Origin: Betaproteobacteria bacterium UKL13-2
GTDB lineage: Bacteria; Pseudomonadota; Gammaproteobacteria; Burkholderiales; Usitatibacteraceae
Assembly (NCBI GenBank): GCA_001602455.1
Contig: CP012157.1
Span: 1,855,733-1,919,732 of the forward strand
DNA: 64,000 bases
Direction: 5' to 3'
In this document: positions 25,746 through 34,284 of the stretch, one piece after another
Layout: every line of letters begins with the position of its first letter
Numbering within the stretch: position 1 is the stretch's first letter
Translations under genes and position numbers: made by a program
The notes under the pieces: model-generated
Seen by the model: the letters and a program-made list of their open reading frames with translations, nothing else
What the model was told of the DNA's origin: nothing
Database searches by the model: none

Positions 25746-27044
25746 TTATTTTTTAGGGGGGAGCGATTCCGACTTTTTTTCGGAATTGGGCGGGCTCGCC
25801 GTGGGCTTATCCGCGGGACTGGCCTGCGTGTTGGCGGATTTACCTTCTTGCTCGCCGCCTTTGCCATCATCTTTCTTCGCGCCTTTGGGAATGCCTTCGA
25901 CGACGGTGCCGTTCGGGCGCACATTTTGTGCGCCTTCGAGCACGATGCGCGTTCCAGGCGCAACCCCGCTAATTGCTGCGAGTCCATTTTGAATCTGTAA
26001 TACGTCCACTGGCTGAATGGTGGCTTTGTTTTCGGCAGATACCACATAGACATACTTCCGGTCTGGGCCCGTTTGAACGGCCTGTGCGGGAACAACGCTC
26101 GTGCCTTCGATGGTACGCGTGGGCACGGTGATGTTCACAAACATACCCGGCCAGAGCGCGAGCTGCTTGTTTCCAAAGACGGCCTTCATCGGAATGGTGC
26201 CGCTGGCGGTGTCAATGGTGCTTTCTACGAAGCTAAGTTTCCCCGTTAGCTTCTGCGTTGCTGGCGCTGGAATTTCTGCGGTGACGCTAAGGTCTCCAGA
26301 TGAAAGCGCCTTTTGAATGAAGGGACGTTCACGCTCGGGAATCGAGAATGAAACACCGATCGGATCAATCTGGCTGATGGTCACGAGAGCGGGCGATGCT
26401 GTAGCCGGTTGTACGAGGCTTCCTATACGCACATTGATCGCACCAGTCCGCCCTGCAAACGGTGCGCGAATCTCCGTTAACGATTTAGCGACGCGCGCGA
26501 CTTCTGCCGACGCTGTATCCACGGCTAGCTGCGCTTTCAGCAATTCAAATTGATTCATTGCGGCATCTAAGCCGGCTGCTGAAATGAACTTCTGTTCAAA
26601 AAGCTCACGCTGGCGTTTGAGATTACGCTCTGCGTTCGCATAGTCGGCTCGAGACTTGAGCACCTGCGCGTCAGCACGCTTTTGCGTCGCCTCCTCTGTA
26701 CGGTTATCCATGGTGAATAGCAATTCTCCTTGTCGTACCGTTGCCCCTTCTTTGAAATGTATTGCCCTGACCGTCGCACTAATTTGAGAGCGGATTTCAA
26801 CCGATTGCAGTGCCACCACCGTTCCATTGGCGATCACGCTGACCGGCAAATCCTGCTTCTTGACAACCGTCGTTGTGACGCTGACGGGGGCACCACCGGA
26901 GCGAGTCGCGCTGATGCCAGGCGCGGCGGCACCGGTAACGGGACTTTCTTGTTTCGCGCCCCACCACCGCCACCCGATTGCACCGATAACGACGATGATG
27001 ATCAAGACAAAGATGGCGACTTTGCCGCTATTGCATTTATGCAT
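25746..27044 (-). CDS. RND periplasmic adaptor (HlyD/AcrA-MdtA family)
   Basis: A 432-residue membrane-fusion protein that joins the RND transporter to an outer-membrane channel. One N-terminal membrane helix (about 9-26, IFVLIIIVVIGAIGW), a barrel-sandwich hybrid domain (KKQDLPVSVIANGTV, HFKEGATVRQGELLF), a helical hairpin (about 110-180, ADAQVLKSRADYANAERNL), beta-barrel and membrane-proximal domains follow. The C-terminus carries an unusual low-complexity charged tail from about 385 to the end (Lys/Ser/Pro-rich, ending LPPKK). It is the first gene of the pump operon; substrates are unknown. Confidence 0.93.
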   Translation of the reverse strand: MHKCNSGKVAIFVLIIIVVIGAIGWRWWGAKQESPVTGAAAPGISATRSGGAPVSVTTTVVKKQDLPVSVIANGTVVALQSVEIRSQISATVRAIHFKEGATVRQGELLFTMDNRTEEATQKRADAQVLKSRADYANAERNLKRQRELFEQKFISAAGLDAAMNQFELLKAQLAVDTASAEVARVAKSLTEIRAPFAGRTGAINVRIGSLVQPATASPALVTISQIDPIGVSFSIPERERPFIQKALSSGDLSVTAEIPAPATQKLTGKLSFVESTIDTASGTIPMKAVFGNKQLALWPGMFVNITVPTRTIEGTSVVPAQAVQTGPDRKYVYVVSAENKATIQPVDVLQIQNGLAAISGVAPGTRIVLEGAQNVRPNGTVVEGIPKGAKKDDGKGGEQEGKSANTQASPADKPTASPPNSEKKSESLPPKK

Positions 27045-27389
27045 ATCTTTAAACTCTCGTTATCGTGTGCTTTGCGGAGCGTGTTACGGTCGAGACCGGC
27101 AACCCACTTATTCTCACCGAGAAGAATTTTACTTCGACTCGGGGCTGTCTCGCGCCGTTTCAGTGCGTTTGATAATGCCAATTCAATCTCAGCGTTTTAG
27201 ATTGTTTTTACTTGTAACATTTTTCGGGGGCGGTTCATGTGCCAGCAATCTATTGCTTTGACGCCGGTTGACCGGCGCGGAGGAATCTGCTTTTACGGTG
27301 CCAATCTCAAGTATCGGTCTTGTGCGGCCTAAGGTTGGTTCGGTGTACGGCGATGATCTGTTGACGCAAACCTGAACGAATGAGACCCC
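27045..27389. other. Intergenic region between the pump operon and rhlE
   Basis: About 345 bp. It must hold the promoter of the minus-strand pump operon. A fragment of repeat family R2 (CGGAGGAATCTGCTTTTACG) is at 27276-27298. No regulator gene adjoins and no gene is called. Confidence 0.5.
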
Positions 27390-28751
27390 TCAGCGTGCGC
27401 GCTGTCGTGCTTTAGTGGCTGGTACTGAGCCAGTGGTGCCACGATGGTTCTTGCCTCGTTCACCGCTAACAGCTTGAGTGGCTTTGGATTTGCCGCTACC
27501 GGCACTTGCAACAGACCTGCCCGTGCTGCGACCGCCATCAGCATTGTTTTTGCGTTGTGGTTGGTGGCCGGCCGACCTTAACTGGATCGGTTGTGGTTTT
27601 GCCGTCGGATCAGGCTCAAAGCCTGGCACGACTTCGATTGGGACGTCGCGCTTGATGAGGCGCTCGATATCGGCAAACATCTTCTTCTCGTCAACGCAAA
27701 CGAGGGAGACGGCCTCGCCCGTGGCACCCGCTCGCCCGGTGCGGCCGATACGGTGTACGTAGTCTTCTGGCACATTCGGAATCTCAAAATTGACTACGTG
27801 TGGAAGTTGGTCGATGTCGATCCCGCGTGCGGCAATATCAGTCGCCACGAGTACGGTAAGATCGCCAGCTTTGAACTCAGCGAGGGCGCGAGTTCTGGCA
27901 GCCTGACTCTTGTTTCCGTGGATTGCCAATGCCGTGATGCCAGATTTGTTTAATTGTTCGGCCAGACGATTCGCACCGTGTTTCGTGCGCGTGAAGACAA
28001 GCACCTGATGCCAGTCATTCTGCTTAATCAAGTATGTTAGTAGCTCGCGTTTTTTGTCGCGATCTACTGGGTGGACTTTTTGGACGATCATTTCGACGGT
28101 CGAATTGCGGCGCGCAACCTCAATCAGGCCGGGCTTATTCAGCAAACCATCGGCTAACTTTTTGATGTCATCGGAGAAGGTTGCGGAAAACAGCAAGTTC
28201 TGGCGCTGTTTTGGAAGCAAGGCCAGAACTCGCTTAATGTCATGGATGAAACCCATGTCGAGCATACGGTCTGCCTCGTCGAGAACCAGGATCTCGACAC
28301 CAGATAAATCGACCGTTCTCTGCTGGTGATGGTCGAGGAGACGACCGGGTGTCGCAACCAAAATATCGACGCCACGTCGGAGTTGTCCGATTTGTGGGTT
28401 GATGTTGACGCCACCGAACATCGCCATCGACTTGAGGCCCGTGTACTTTCCGTACGTCGTGACGCTTTCTGCGACTTGAGCAGCCAATTCGCGTGTCGGT
28501 GTCAGTACGAGAGCACGGATAGCGGGTTTGCGCGTTGTCGTGGATGTTGCCGCAGCGCTCATTAGCCGCTGCAAAATGGGCAGCGTAAAACCAGCGGTCT
28601 TACCGGTGCCTGTTTGGGCACCAGCGAGTAAATCCCCGCCGTTTAGCACGGCCGGTATTGCCTGTGCTTGAATGGGGGTAGGTGAGGTGTAGCCGTGCTC
28701 TGTTACGGCGCGAACAATCTTCTCGGATAAGCCGAGTGCAGAAAAACTCAT
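27390..28751 (-). CDS. rhlE: DEAD-box ATP-dependent RNA helicase RhlE
   Basis: A 453-residue cytoplasmic RNA helicase. All core motifs are present: Q-motif [22 protein letters not shown], Ia PTRELAAQV, Ib [30 protein letters not shown], and [12 protein letters not shown]. The C-terminal tail is basic and Gly/Ser/Lys-rich, as usual for RhlE, whose roles include ribosome assembly and RNA turnover. The start is taken at ATG 28751 ([11 protein letters not shown]), where family members begin; the open frame runs to 29147 but its extra residues come from a microrepeat region. Confidence 0.92.
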   Translation of the reverse strand: MSFSALGLSEKIVRAVTEHGYTSPTPIQAQAIPAVLNGGDLLAGAQTGTGKTAGFTLPILQRLMSAAATSTTTRKPAIRALVLTPTRELAAQVAESVTTYGKYTGLKSMAMFGGVNINPQIGQLRRGVDILVATPGRLLDHHQQRTVDLSGVEILVLDEADRMLDMGFIHDIKRVLALLPKQRQNLLFSATFSDDIKKLADGLLNKPGLIEVARRNSTVEMIVQKVHPVDRDKKRELLTYLIKQNDWHQVLVFTRTKHGANRLAEQLNKSGITALAIHGNKSQAARTRALAEFKAGDLTVLVATDIAARGIDIDQLPHVVNFEIPNVPEDYVHRIGRTGRAGATGEAVSLVCVDEKKMFADIERLIKRDVPIEVVPGFEPDPTAKPQPIQLRSAGHQPQRKNNADGGRSTGRSVASAGSGKSKATQAVSGERGKNHRGTTGSVPATKARQRAR

Positions 28752-29163
28752 GGGGTACTTTCGAAACGCCGATTCTGCCGACACTTGCAATTGGGATGCA
28801 GTACGTCGCCAGTCTAGAAACGGTCCGGCCGCAGGTTGCTGCGACCACTTTGAAGGGGGCTCTACGAGGGGACTGGAACAGGGTAGAGGATAGTCAGACC
28901 GTACTATAGCAGGATCAGTTGCTAAGCCCGTTAGACTTGTGTTGATGGTTGACGATATGTCGCCCCGTTTTATGATTCCCCATAAAAAGACGAAAACTTC
29001 GGTATTGTTTGCACGTTCCGGGCAAAATTGAGTCTGATCAATTAAACATGGGATTAAATGCGTAACCAAACGCATAACTAAACGCATAACTAAACGCAAA
29101 CACGCAGTTAAACGCGCAGTCAACCAAACGCGCTTTGTTTTGCGCAACGTTCAAGGACTCGGA
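28752..29163. other. Divergent rhlE-gloA upstream region with a 12-bp tandem repeat
   Basis: Contains the promoters of rhlE (minus) and gloA (plus). A degenerate 12-bp direct repeat (AAACGCATAACT) runs from about 29068 to 29125, changing to AAACGC-bearing variants just before gloA. No gene is called; a long rhlE-frame extension through it is not believed. Confidence 0.6.
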
Positions 29164-29598
29164 ATGAAATATCTGCACACGATGGTTCGTGTCACGGATC
29201 TGGCGCAGTCACTCGACTTTTATTGCAACAAGCTTGGGCTACGTGAAACTCGGCGGAGCGAGAGCGTTAATGGACGCTTTACCTTGGTATTTCTGAGTGC
29301 GCCGGGCGACGAATCGGCGGCAATTGAATTAACCTACAATTGGCCCACAGAGAATGGACGCGCCGAGGCGCTAGGTTCCGCCAGAAATTTCGGTCATATT
29401 GCCTATGCGGTCGAACATATTTACACCACCTGCCAAAGGCTAATGGATAGCGGTGTCGTGATTAACCGACCACCGCGTGACGGAAGGATGGCCTTTGTAC
29501 GTTCGCCGGACAACATTTCGATCGAACTGTTGCAGGCCGGTCTTGCGCTGCCCCCCTCAGAGCCGTGGCTGTCAATGCCAAACACCGGTTCATGGTGA
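29164..29598 (+). CDS. gloA: Glyoxalase I (lactoylglutathione lyase)
   Basis: A 144-residue cytosolic metalloenzyme that converts the methylglyoxal-glutathione hemithioacetal to S-lactoylglutathione. It has two beta-alpha-beta-beta-beta modules with the metal ligands His 5 (KYLHTMVRV), Glu in AIELTYNW, His in NFGHIAYAV and Glu in ISIELLQ. Start is ATG 29164, with AAGGA ten bases upstream. The short form matches the Ni-type bacterial enzyme. The partner gloB is not in the window. Confidence 0.92.
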   Translation: MKYLHTMVRVTDLAQSLDFYCNKLGLRETRRSESVNGRFTLVFLSAPGDESAAIELTYNWPTENGRAEALGSARNFGHIAYAVEHIYTTCQRLMDSGVVINRPPRDGRMAFVRSPDNISIELLQAGLALPPSEPWLSMPNTGSW

Positions 29599-29695
29599 CG
29601 GTTCTCGTCATAAAGAGCTTGCATCAATATCAATCCGAATCGCTTTTTGGACTTCGGTTGATGTCGTAATTTTTAATTCAACAATGGAGAAGAGC

Positions 29696-30568
29696 ATGCC
29701 CACGTACCGCCCACAACAGTTCAATTTACGTACCGCTATTGCAGCCATGATGTCGATCGCCGCCGTTGGCGCTGGCCAGTTTTATGTGCCGTCTGCCACC
29801 GCGCAGACGGCACCGGTTGCACCGCAGAAGGAGGCGGGGGTGGTTGCCGCAATCGACAAGGTTCTAGCAGGCGCACACCGTTCCGATATCAATCGCGCGC
29901 GTGACGTTTATCGCCATCCAAAGGAGACGCTTGCCTTCTTCGGTGTTAAGCCGGAATCGACTGTCGTTGAAGTTTCCCCAGGTGCTGGTTGGTACACCGA
30001 GGTTCTCGCGCCATTACTCCGCGACAAAGGTCAATACAGCGTAGCGTTCCCCGCGGCATCCACACGCGGGCTTGAGAATTTCAAGAAGAAGTTGGCCGAG
30101 CACCCAAATCTTTACGATAAGGTTGTCATCACGCCCTTTGGCACTCCAGATAAGCTTGATATCAAACCGCAAGGCGGGGCAGATGTTGTGTTGACCTTTA
30201 GGAACGTACACAATTGGCTGAACGATGGGATGGCAGAGAAGTTCTTCAAGAGCTTTTATGATGCGTTGAAGCCGGGCGGCGTGTTGGGTGTGGTCGAGCA
30301 CCGCGCGAAGCCGGGAATCACGATTGAGCAATCGAAGAAATCGGGCTATATGACCGAGGCGCATGTGATCGAATTGGCCACTGCGGCTGGCTTTAAGCTA
30401 GATGCAAAGAGTGAGGTGAATGCGAATCCCAAAGACACCAAGGATTACGAAAAGGGTGTTTGGACACTTCCTCCCGTGCTCACTGAGGGCGACAAGGATA
30501 GGGCAAAGTATCAGGCGATTGGTGAATCTGATCGAATGACGCTCCGCTTTGTAAAGCCAGCCAAATAG
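29696..30568 (+). CDS. Exported class I methyltransferase-like protein
   Basis: A 290-residue protein with a cleavable signal peptide (about 1-38, cleavage near ATAQTA) before a Rossmann methyltransferase-like domain. The SAM-binding motif is VVEVSPGAGWYTEVLAP, and motif IV-like VLTFRNVHNW and LKPGGVLGVVEHRA follow. Proteins of this kind are annotated as periplasmic methyltransferases, though SAM is not expected in the periplasm, so the true activity is unclear. The start at ATG 29696 has GGAGAAG eight bases upstream; an ATG at 29684 is also possible. Confidence 0.8.
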   Translation: MPTYRPQQFNLRTAIAAMMSIAAVGAGQFYVPSATAQTAPVAPQKEAGVVAAIDKVLAGAHRSDINRARDVYRHPKETLAFFGVKPESTVVEVSPGAGWYTEVLAPLLRDKGQYSVAFPAASTRGLENFKKKLAEHPNLYDKVVITPFGTPDKLDIKPQGGADVVLTFRNVHNWLNDGMAEKFFKSFYDALKPGGVLGVVEHRAKPGITIEQSKKSGYMTEAHVIELATAAGFKLDAKSEVNANPKDTKDYEKGVWTLPPVLTEGDKDRAKYQAIGESDRMTLRFVKPAK

Positions 30569-30682
30569 ATGAGATCGCCTCGCCTGTACACTTTATGGGG
30601 CGTGTATGGGGTAACTGCGGTGGGGCAACTGCGGTGGGGCAACTGCGGGGTAGTGGGCGCGGTGTACCGCCACCGCGACGTG
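30569..30682. other. Intergenic direct repeat
   Basis: Three near-perfect copies of the 14-mer GGGGCAACTGCGGT lie at about 30615-30655, between the methyltransferase-like gene and an FG-GAP remnant. Confidence 0.6.
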
Positions 30683-30842
30683 CGACGGTGAAGTCGGCAA
30701 ACTTGAGGATGAATTTAGACGAGGCTGGGCTGAACCCCTTCCACGCGGTGACGCCACCGAACTCGCCCTGCGCTGTGCTGTGGAACAGCAAGTCCGATTT
30801 GCCGTTGCCGTTGCCATCAATGGCGATGCCGCCTCGCTTGGA
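30683..30842 (-). pseudogene. Remnant of an FG-GAP repeat protein
   Basis: On the minus strand this reads IDGNGNGKSDLLFHSTAQGE, then FGGVTAWKGFSPASSKFILKF, a single FG-GAP blade like those in the cyclophilin fusion and the nuclease. It has no signal peptide, no catalytic domain and no proper start, so it is a leftover. It is related to the tail modules of the genes at 13.4-15.1 and 41-47 kb. Confidence 0.7.
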
Positions 30843-30914
30843 GAAGGAAGGTCGCAACCGTTGCACGCCCTCTCTTCGTGGGAAAATCTGATTTTAGTCA
30901 GATGGCTGCTCGTC

Positions 30915-31739
30915 GTGTCCGCCGAATCATCGTCACCACAAATTCACACCGCTTTTTATAAGTTCGTCAACATCGATGATTTGGAGGCGTTTGCCTCTTT
31001 TTTTCGCGAAATTACCGCATCGATAACCGGCAGCATCTTGCTCGCACATGAAGGGCTAAACGGTATGGTGGCGGGTTCAATTGAGCAGATTGATGCTTTT
31101 GAAATAGCGGTCAGAAATGATGCGCGGCTAGAAGAAAAATTTAGTGACATTGTCTTCAAGCGTAGCCCATGCAAGACGGTGCCGTTTCGAAAAATGAAAG
31201 TCCACGTCAAGGCCGAGATTGTGCCCTTGGGCATTCCGGATGTAGACGGCCGAAAAACGGGTACAAACGTGTCACCGGCGGATTGGCGCAAGCTAATCGC
31301 GCAAGATGATATTGTCGTCTTGGATAATCGGAACAGTTTTGAATTTCGTCTGGGTCGCTTCAAGAATGCGATTGACCCAGGGGTAGTCAATTTTCGCGAT
31401 TTTCCAACGTACATCAAGGAGCATCTCGACGAGTGGAAGCGCGATGGCAAGAAGGTTGCGATGTATTGCACGGGTGGCATACGATGCGAAAAGACGAGCG
31501 CATGGATGCAAGGAATGGGTGTGCTCGTATATCAATTGGAAGGCGGCATTCTTAACTACTTTAAGGAAATGCCGGATGCCGAGGAAGATTGGGAAGGCGA
31601 GTGCTTTGTATTCGACAATCGAATAGCGCTGAATACAAAACTTGAAGAAACCGACACAACGCTAGAAGACGTCTATGTGAATGAGCCAGATGGCGAGTGG
31701 CGCTTGCGTCGAGCAAAGCGCTTAGACGAGGCGGGCTAG
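30915..31739 (+). CDS. trhO: Rhodanese-family tRNA uridine hydroxylase TrhO (YceA type)
   Basis: A 274-residue cytosolic protein. TrhO enzymes hydroxylate U34 of certain tRNAs to make 5-hydroxyuridine, using prephenate-independent, oxygen-dependent chemistry. An N-terminal acylphosphatase-like domain (about 11-105, YKFVNIDDLEAF, LLAHEGLNGM) precedes a rhodanese domain with the active site CTGGIRCEKTS (Cys 185 and Cys 191) and motif VVLDNRNSFEF. The C-terminal Cys-rich extension of E. coli YceA is absent, a common short variant. Start is uncertain: GTG 30915 is used because the frame upstream runs into the FG-GAP remnant. The stop TAG is part of the CTAG at the edge of an R1 repeat. Confidence 0.85.
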   Translation: MSAESSSPQIHTAFYKFVNIDDLEAFASFFREITASITGSILLAHEGLNGMVAGSIEQIDAFEIAVRNDARLEEKFSDIVFKRSPCKTVPFRKMKVHVKAEIVPLGIPDVDGRKTGTNVSPADWRKLIAQDDIVVLDNRNSFEFRLGRFKNAIDPGVVNFRDFPTYIKEHLDEWKRDGKKVAMYCTGGIRCEKTSAWMQGMGVLVYQLEGGILNYFKEMPDAEEDWEGECFVFDNRIALNTKLEETDTTLEDVYVNEPDGEWRLRRAKRLDEAG

Positions 31740-31810
31740 CCTGAACATTTCATTGGGGGCGCGTTTGAAAGCGGGTCAGTAGGTGAACGTGCGAGCGATT
31801 TTTTGCCTAA

Positions 31811-33083
31811 GGAAACGCCGATTTATTCACAACCTCTGCCAACGGCAAGCATAGTAGAAACGTTTTTGCTGCAAGCCCACACAACCTGACAGCGCCATGG
31901 ACAACAAATCTACGAAGCCACAGCAAATGAGTTTTGCCCAAGTCGAATACAGCGCCAAGAAGAAGCTCACGCGGCGCGATATCTTTTTGGCCAAGATGGA
32001 ACAGGTTGTGCCGTGGGAGAGACTCATTGCCGTGGTGGAGCCGCACTACCCGAAGAGCGGCAGACGTGGCCGCCCGCCGATTGGCATTGAACGCATGCTG
32101 CGCATGTATTTTATTCAACAGTGGTACGGGTTAGCCGATGTTGCGGTAGAAGACGCGATTTACGACAGCCAAGCGCTACGCAACTTCTGCGCCATTGATC
32201 TTGCCGTATCCAGTGTGCCTGACAGCACCACACTCATGGACTTTCGTCACCTGCTCGAAAAGAACGCATTGCCGCAAGCCATGCTCAAGGAGGTCAATGC
32301 ACTACTCAAAGAGCGCGGGTTGCTCATGAGTCAAGGCACACTCATTGACGCCACCCTGATCGCCGCGCCCAGTTCCACCAAGAACAAGTCACGCAAGCGC
32401 GACCCAGAAATGCATCAAGCCAAGAAAGGCAACCAATGGCACTTTGGGATGAAAGCACACATAGGCGCGGATGAGCAGTCAGGCTTGGTGCACACGGTGG
32501 TGAGTACAGCCGCGCATGAGAGTGACGTCAGTCAGACGGCCAATCTGATGCATGGTGAAGAGGCGTGCATGGGTGCAGATGCGGGCTACGTTGGCGCGGC
32601 AAAGCGCGAGGAAGTCGTCGCCAAGCTACAAGGACGTGCGGTTGAGATGAAGTGGCGCATTGCCAAACGCCGCAAGCCGCTCAAGGAGATGGCGGCGTGC
32701 TGGCAAAAGGATCTGGCGCTGGCCTACGAGAAGCTGAAGGCCAGCATTCGCGCCAAGGTAGAGCATCCGTTCCATGTGGTCAAGAATATCTTCAAGCACA
32801 AGAAGACACGCTACCAAGGCATTGCCAAGAACGATGCACAGCTTAACGTGCTGTTTGCCTTGAGTAATTTGTATATGGTGAGGGGGAAGTTGTGTCCGTA
32901 GTGGGGCAAGGCGGCGAATTGCCGCAAAAAGGCAGCCAAATGGCAACTAAACACGAGAGGTGCGCAGCAAAAGAGGCATCAATACGCTGCGTAAGAAAAA
33001 ACTGAGCAACAAAACAGCGGCGCAGAGGTGCGTTTGGCGCTTTTATACAGTGACGCTCAAAAATTCATTAAATCGGCGCTTCC
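31811..33083 (+). mobile_element. IS5-family insertion sequence (1273 bp, intact)
   Basis: Inverted ends GGAAACGCCGATTTATTCA (left) and GGAAGCGCCGATTTAATGA (right, complemented). CTAA is repeated on both sides (31807-31810 and 33084-33087), the 4-bp YTAR duplication expected for the IS5 family. One intact transposase is encoded. The target is an R1 repeat. Confidence 0.95.
31897..32901 (+). CDS. IS5-family transposase
   Basis: A 334-residue DDE transposase. The catalytic residues are Asp in GTLIDATLIAA, Asp in GADAGYVG and Glu in RAKVEHPFHVVKNIF (the IS5-type Y/R-x-E region). An N-terminal helix-turn-helix region (about 55-110, GRPPIGIERMLRMYFIQQWY) binds the ends. No frameshift or stop is seen, so the element may be active. 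Confidence 0.95.
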   Translation: MDNKSTKPQQMSFAQVEYSAKKKLTRRDIFLAKMEQVVPWERLIAVVEPHYPKSGRRGRPPIGIERMLRMYFIQQWYGLADVAVEDAIYDSQALRNFCAIDLAVSSVPDSTTLMDFRHLLEKNALPQAMLKEVNALLKERGLLMSQGTLIDATLIAAPSSTKNKSRKRDPEMHQAKKGNQWHFGMKAHIGADEQSGLVHTVVSTAAHESDVSQTANLMHGEEACMGADAGYVGAAKREEVVAKLQGRAVEMKWRIAKRRKPLKEMAACWQKDLALAYEKLKASIRAKVEHPFHVVKNIFKHKKTRYQGIAKNDAQLNVLFALSNLYMVRGKLCP

Positions 33084-33325
33084 CTAACCGACCACAGCAT
33101 CGCGAGCCGTGTTTGCCAAATACGTACGGGAGGAGGGCGCGTTTTTATCAACTGCGATGGCAAATACGGTGCCGTCTGATTTGCCGTCCAATCACCCGAG
33201 AGCGAACGTGCAGCCCACATCCACCGCAAAAGAGAAACGAGCCAGATTGGTTTGCCAATCGCCCAGCGGCAACGTCCTTCGACGCCGCGGGCGACCCATA
33301 AAATATTCAGGCGAGGCGCTCTAGC

Positions 33326-34249
33326 ATGACCGTGCCACTGCCTGTTCGGGACGGGGTAGGTCCTAGTGTCATTGTGCTTCCGCGTGGTCACTGGCACACA
33401 ATTCTTGATTTTCTTGACGAAAAGTTTCCGCAGGTATCAAGGCAAGAGATCGTGGCGAGAATGCAGCGTGGCGACATACGCGATGCGAATGGTGCGGCGG
33501 TCTATGCGGACGCGCGATACCGCGCTGAGATAAAGCTTTACTACTACCGCGAGATCATTGATGAGATACGCCTTCCATTCATGGAAGAAGTGGTGTTTGA
33601 AGATGAACTGCTGGTGGTGGCGGATAAACCTCATTTTTTGCCCGTAACGCCGGGAGGACGCTATCTTCAGGAGACGCTGCTGGTGCGCTTGAAGCGCAAG
33701 CTCGGTATTGATGCGCTTGCCCCCATGCACCGCATCGATAGAGAAACGGCAGGCTTGGTTGTGTTCACAAAGCAGTCGGCCACACGCGGTCGATACCAGT
33801 CGCTGTTTGAGCGACGTGAAGTTTTCAAAATGTATGAAGCTTGGGCTGGCTGGCGCGAAGGTCTGGCGCTGCCCATGATATATCGAAGCCGAATCGAGCA
33901 AGGCCACCACTTTATGCAAATGCAAGAGTCTGACTCGCCAAGTGAGCCCAATAGTGAGACGTTGATATCTTTAATTGATCGCGCGGGACCTTTTGGTCGC
34001 TATGCCTTAACCCCGAAGACGGGAAAGAAGCATCAATTGCGATTGCATCTCGCGGCACTCGGGATTCCGATCGTCAATGATCAAATCTACCCAATCCATC
34101 GACCCTCTGTTGAGGAGGATTTTTCTAGGCCACTACAACTCCTCGCTGCACAAATTTCGTTCAATGACCCAGTTACTGGTGCGCCGCGAGAGTTTTCGAC
34201 CAAGATCAAACTCGCCGGGCCGACATCGTTGCTCGGGCATCGCAAATGA
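33326..34249 (+). CDS. RluA-family pseudouridine synthase
   Basis: A 307-residue RNA pseudouridine synthase. The catalytic Asp is in MHRIDRETAGLVV (about residue 137), with the family blocks VVADKPHFLPVTPGG and GKKHQLRLHLAALGIPIVND. No S4 domain; instead the N-terminus has an HWHTILDFLDEKFP-type segment seen in the group of RluA-like proteins similar to YqcB/TruC or a 23S-specific enzyme. The target RNA is not determined. It starts 12 bp after an R1 right end, so the promoter may lie within the repeat. It leads a same-strand run with the next three genes. Confidence 0.85.
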   Translation: MTVPLPVRDGVGPSVIVLPRGHWHTILDFLDEKFPQVSRQEIVARMQRGDIRDANGAAVYADARYRAEIKLYYYREIIDEIRLPFMEEVVFEDELLVVADKPHFLPVTPGGRYLQETLLVRLKRKLGIDALAPMHRIDRETAGLVVFTKQSATRGRYQSLFERREVFKMYEAWAGWREGLALPMIYRSRIEQGHHFMQMQESDSPSEPNSETLISLIDRAGPFGRYALTPKTGKKHQLRLHLAALGIPIVNDQIYPIHRPSVEEDFSRPLQLLAAQISFNDPVTGAPREFSTKIKLAGPTSLLGHRK

Positions 34250-34284
34250 TTGACGGTTCAGTTTCCTGCTAATCTATCCACGAT

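Larger units (their letters stand above)
31736..33314 (+). repeat. R1 element copy j, interrupted by an IS5-family insertion
   Basis: Left end CTAGCCTGAACATTTCATTG (31736) to GCGATTTTTTGCCTAA (31810), then an insertion sequence, then the rest from 33084 (CTAACCGACCACAGCATCGC) to the end near 33314 (ACCCATAAAATATTCAGGC). Joined at CTAA, the two parts give a near full-length element of about 300 bp. It is the reference for the R1 interior and shows that the element was present before the IS arrived. Confidence 0.93.

Noticed and set aside
28752-29147. N-terminal extension of RhlE to 29147
   Set aside because: The extra residues come from a 12-bp microrepeat and do not resemble helicase sequence; family members begin at MSFSALGL.
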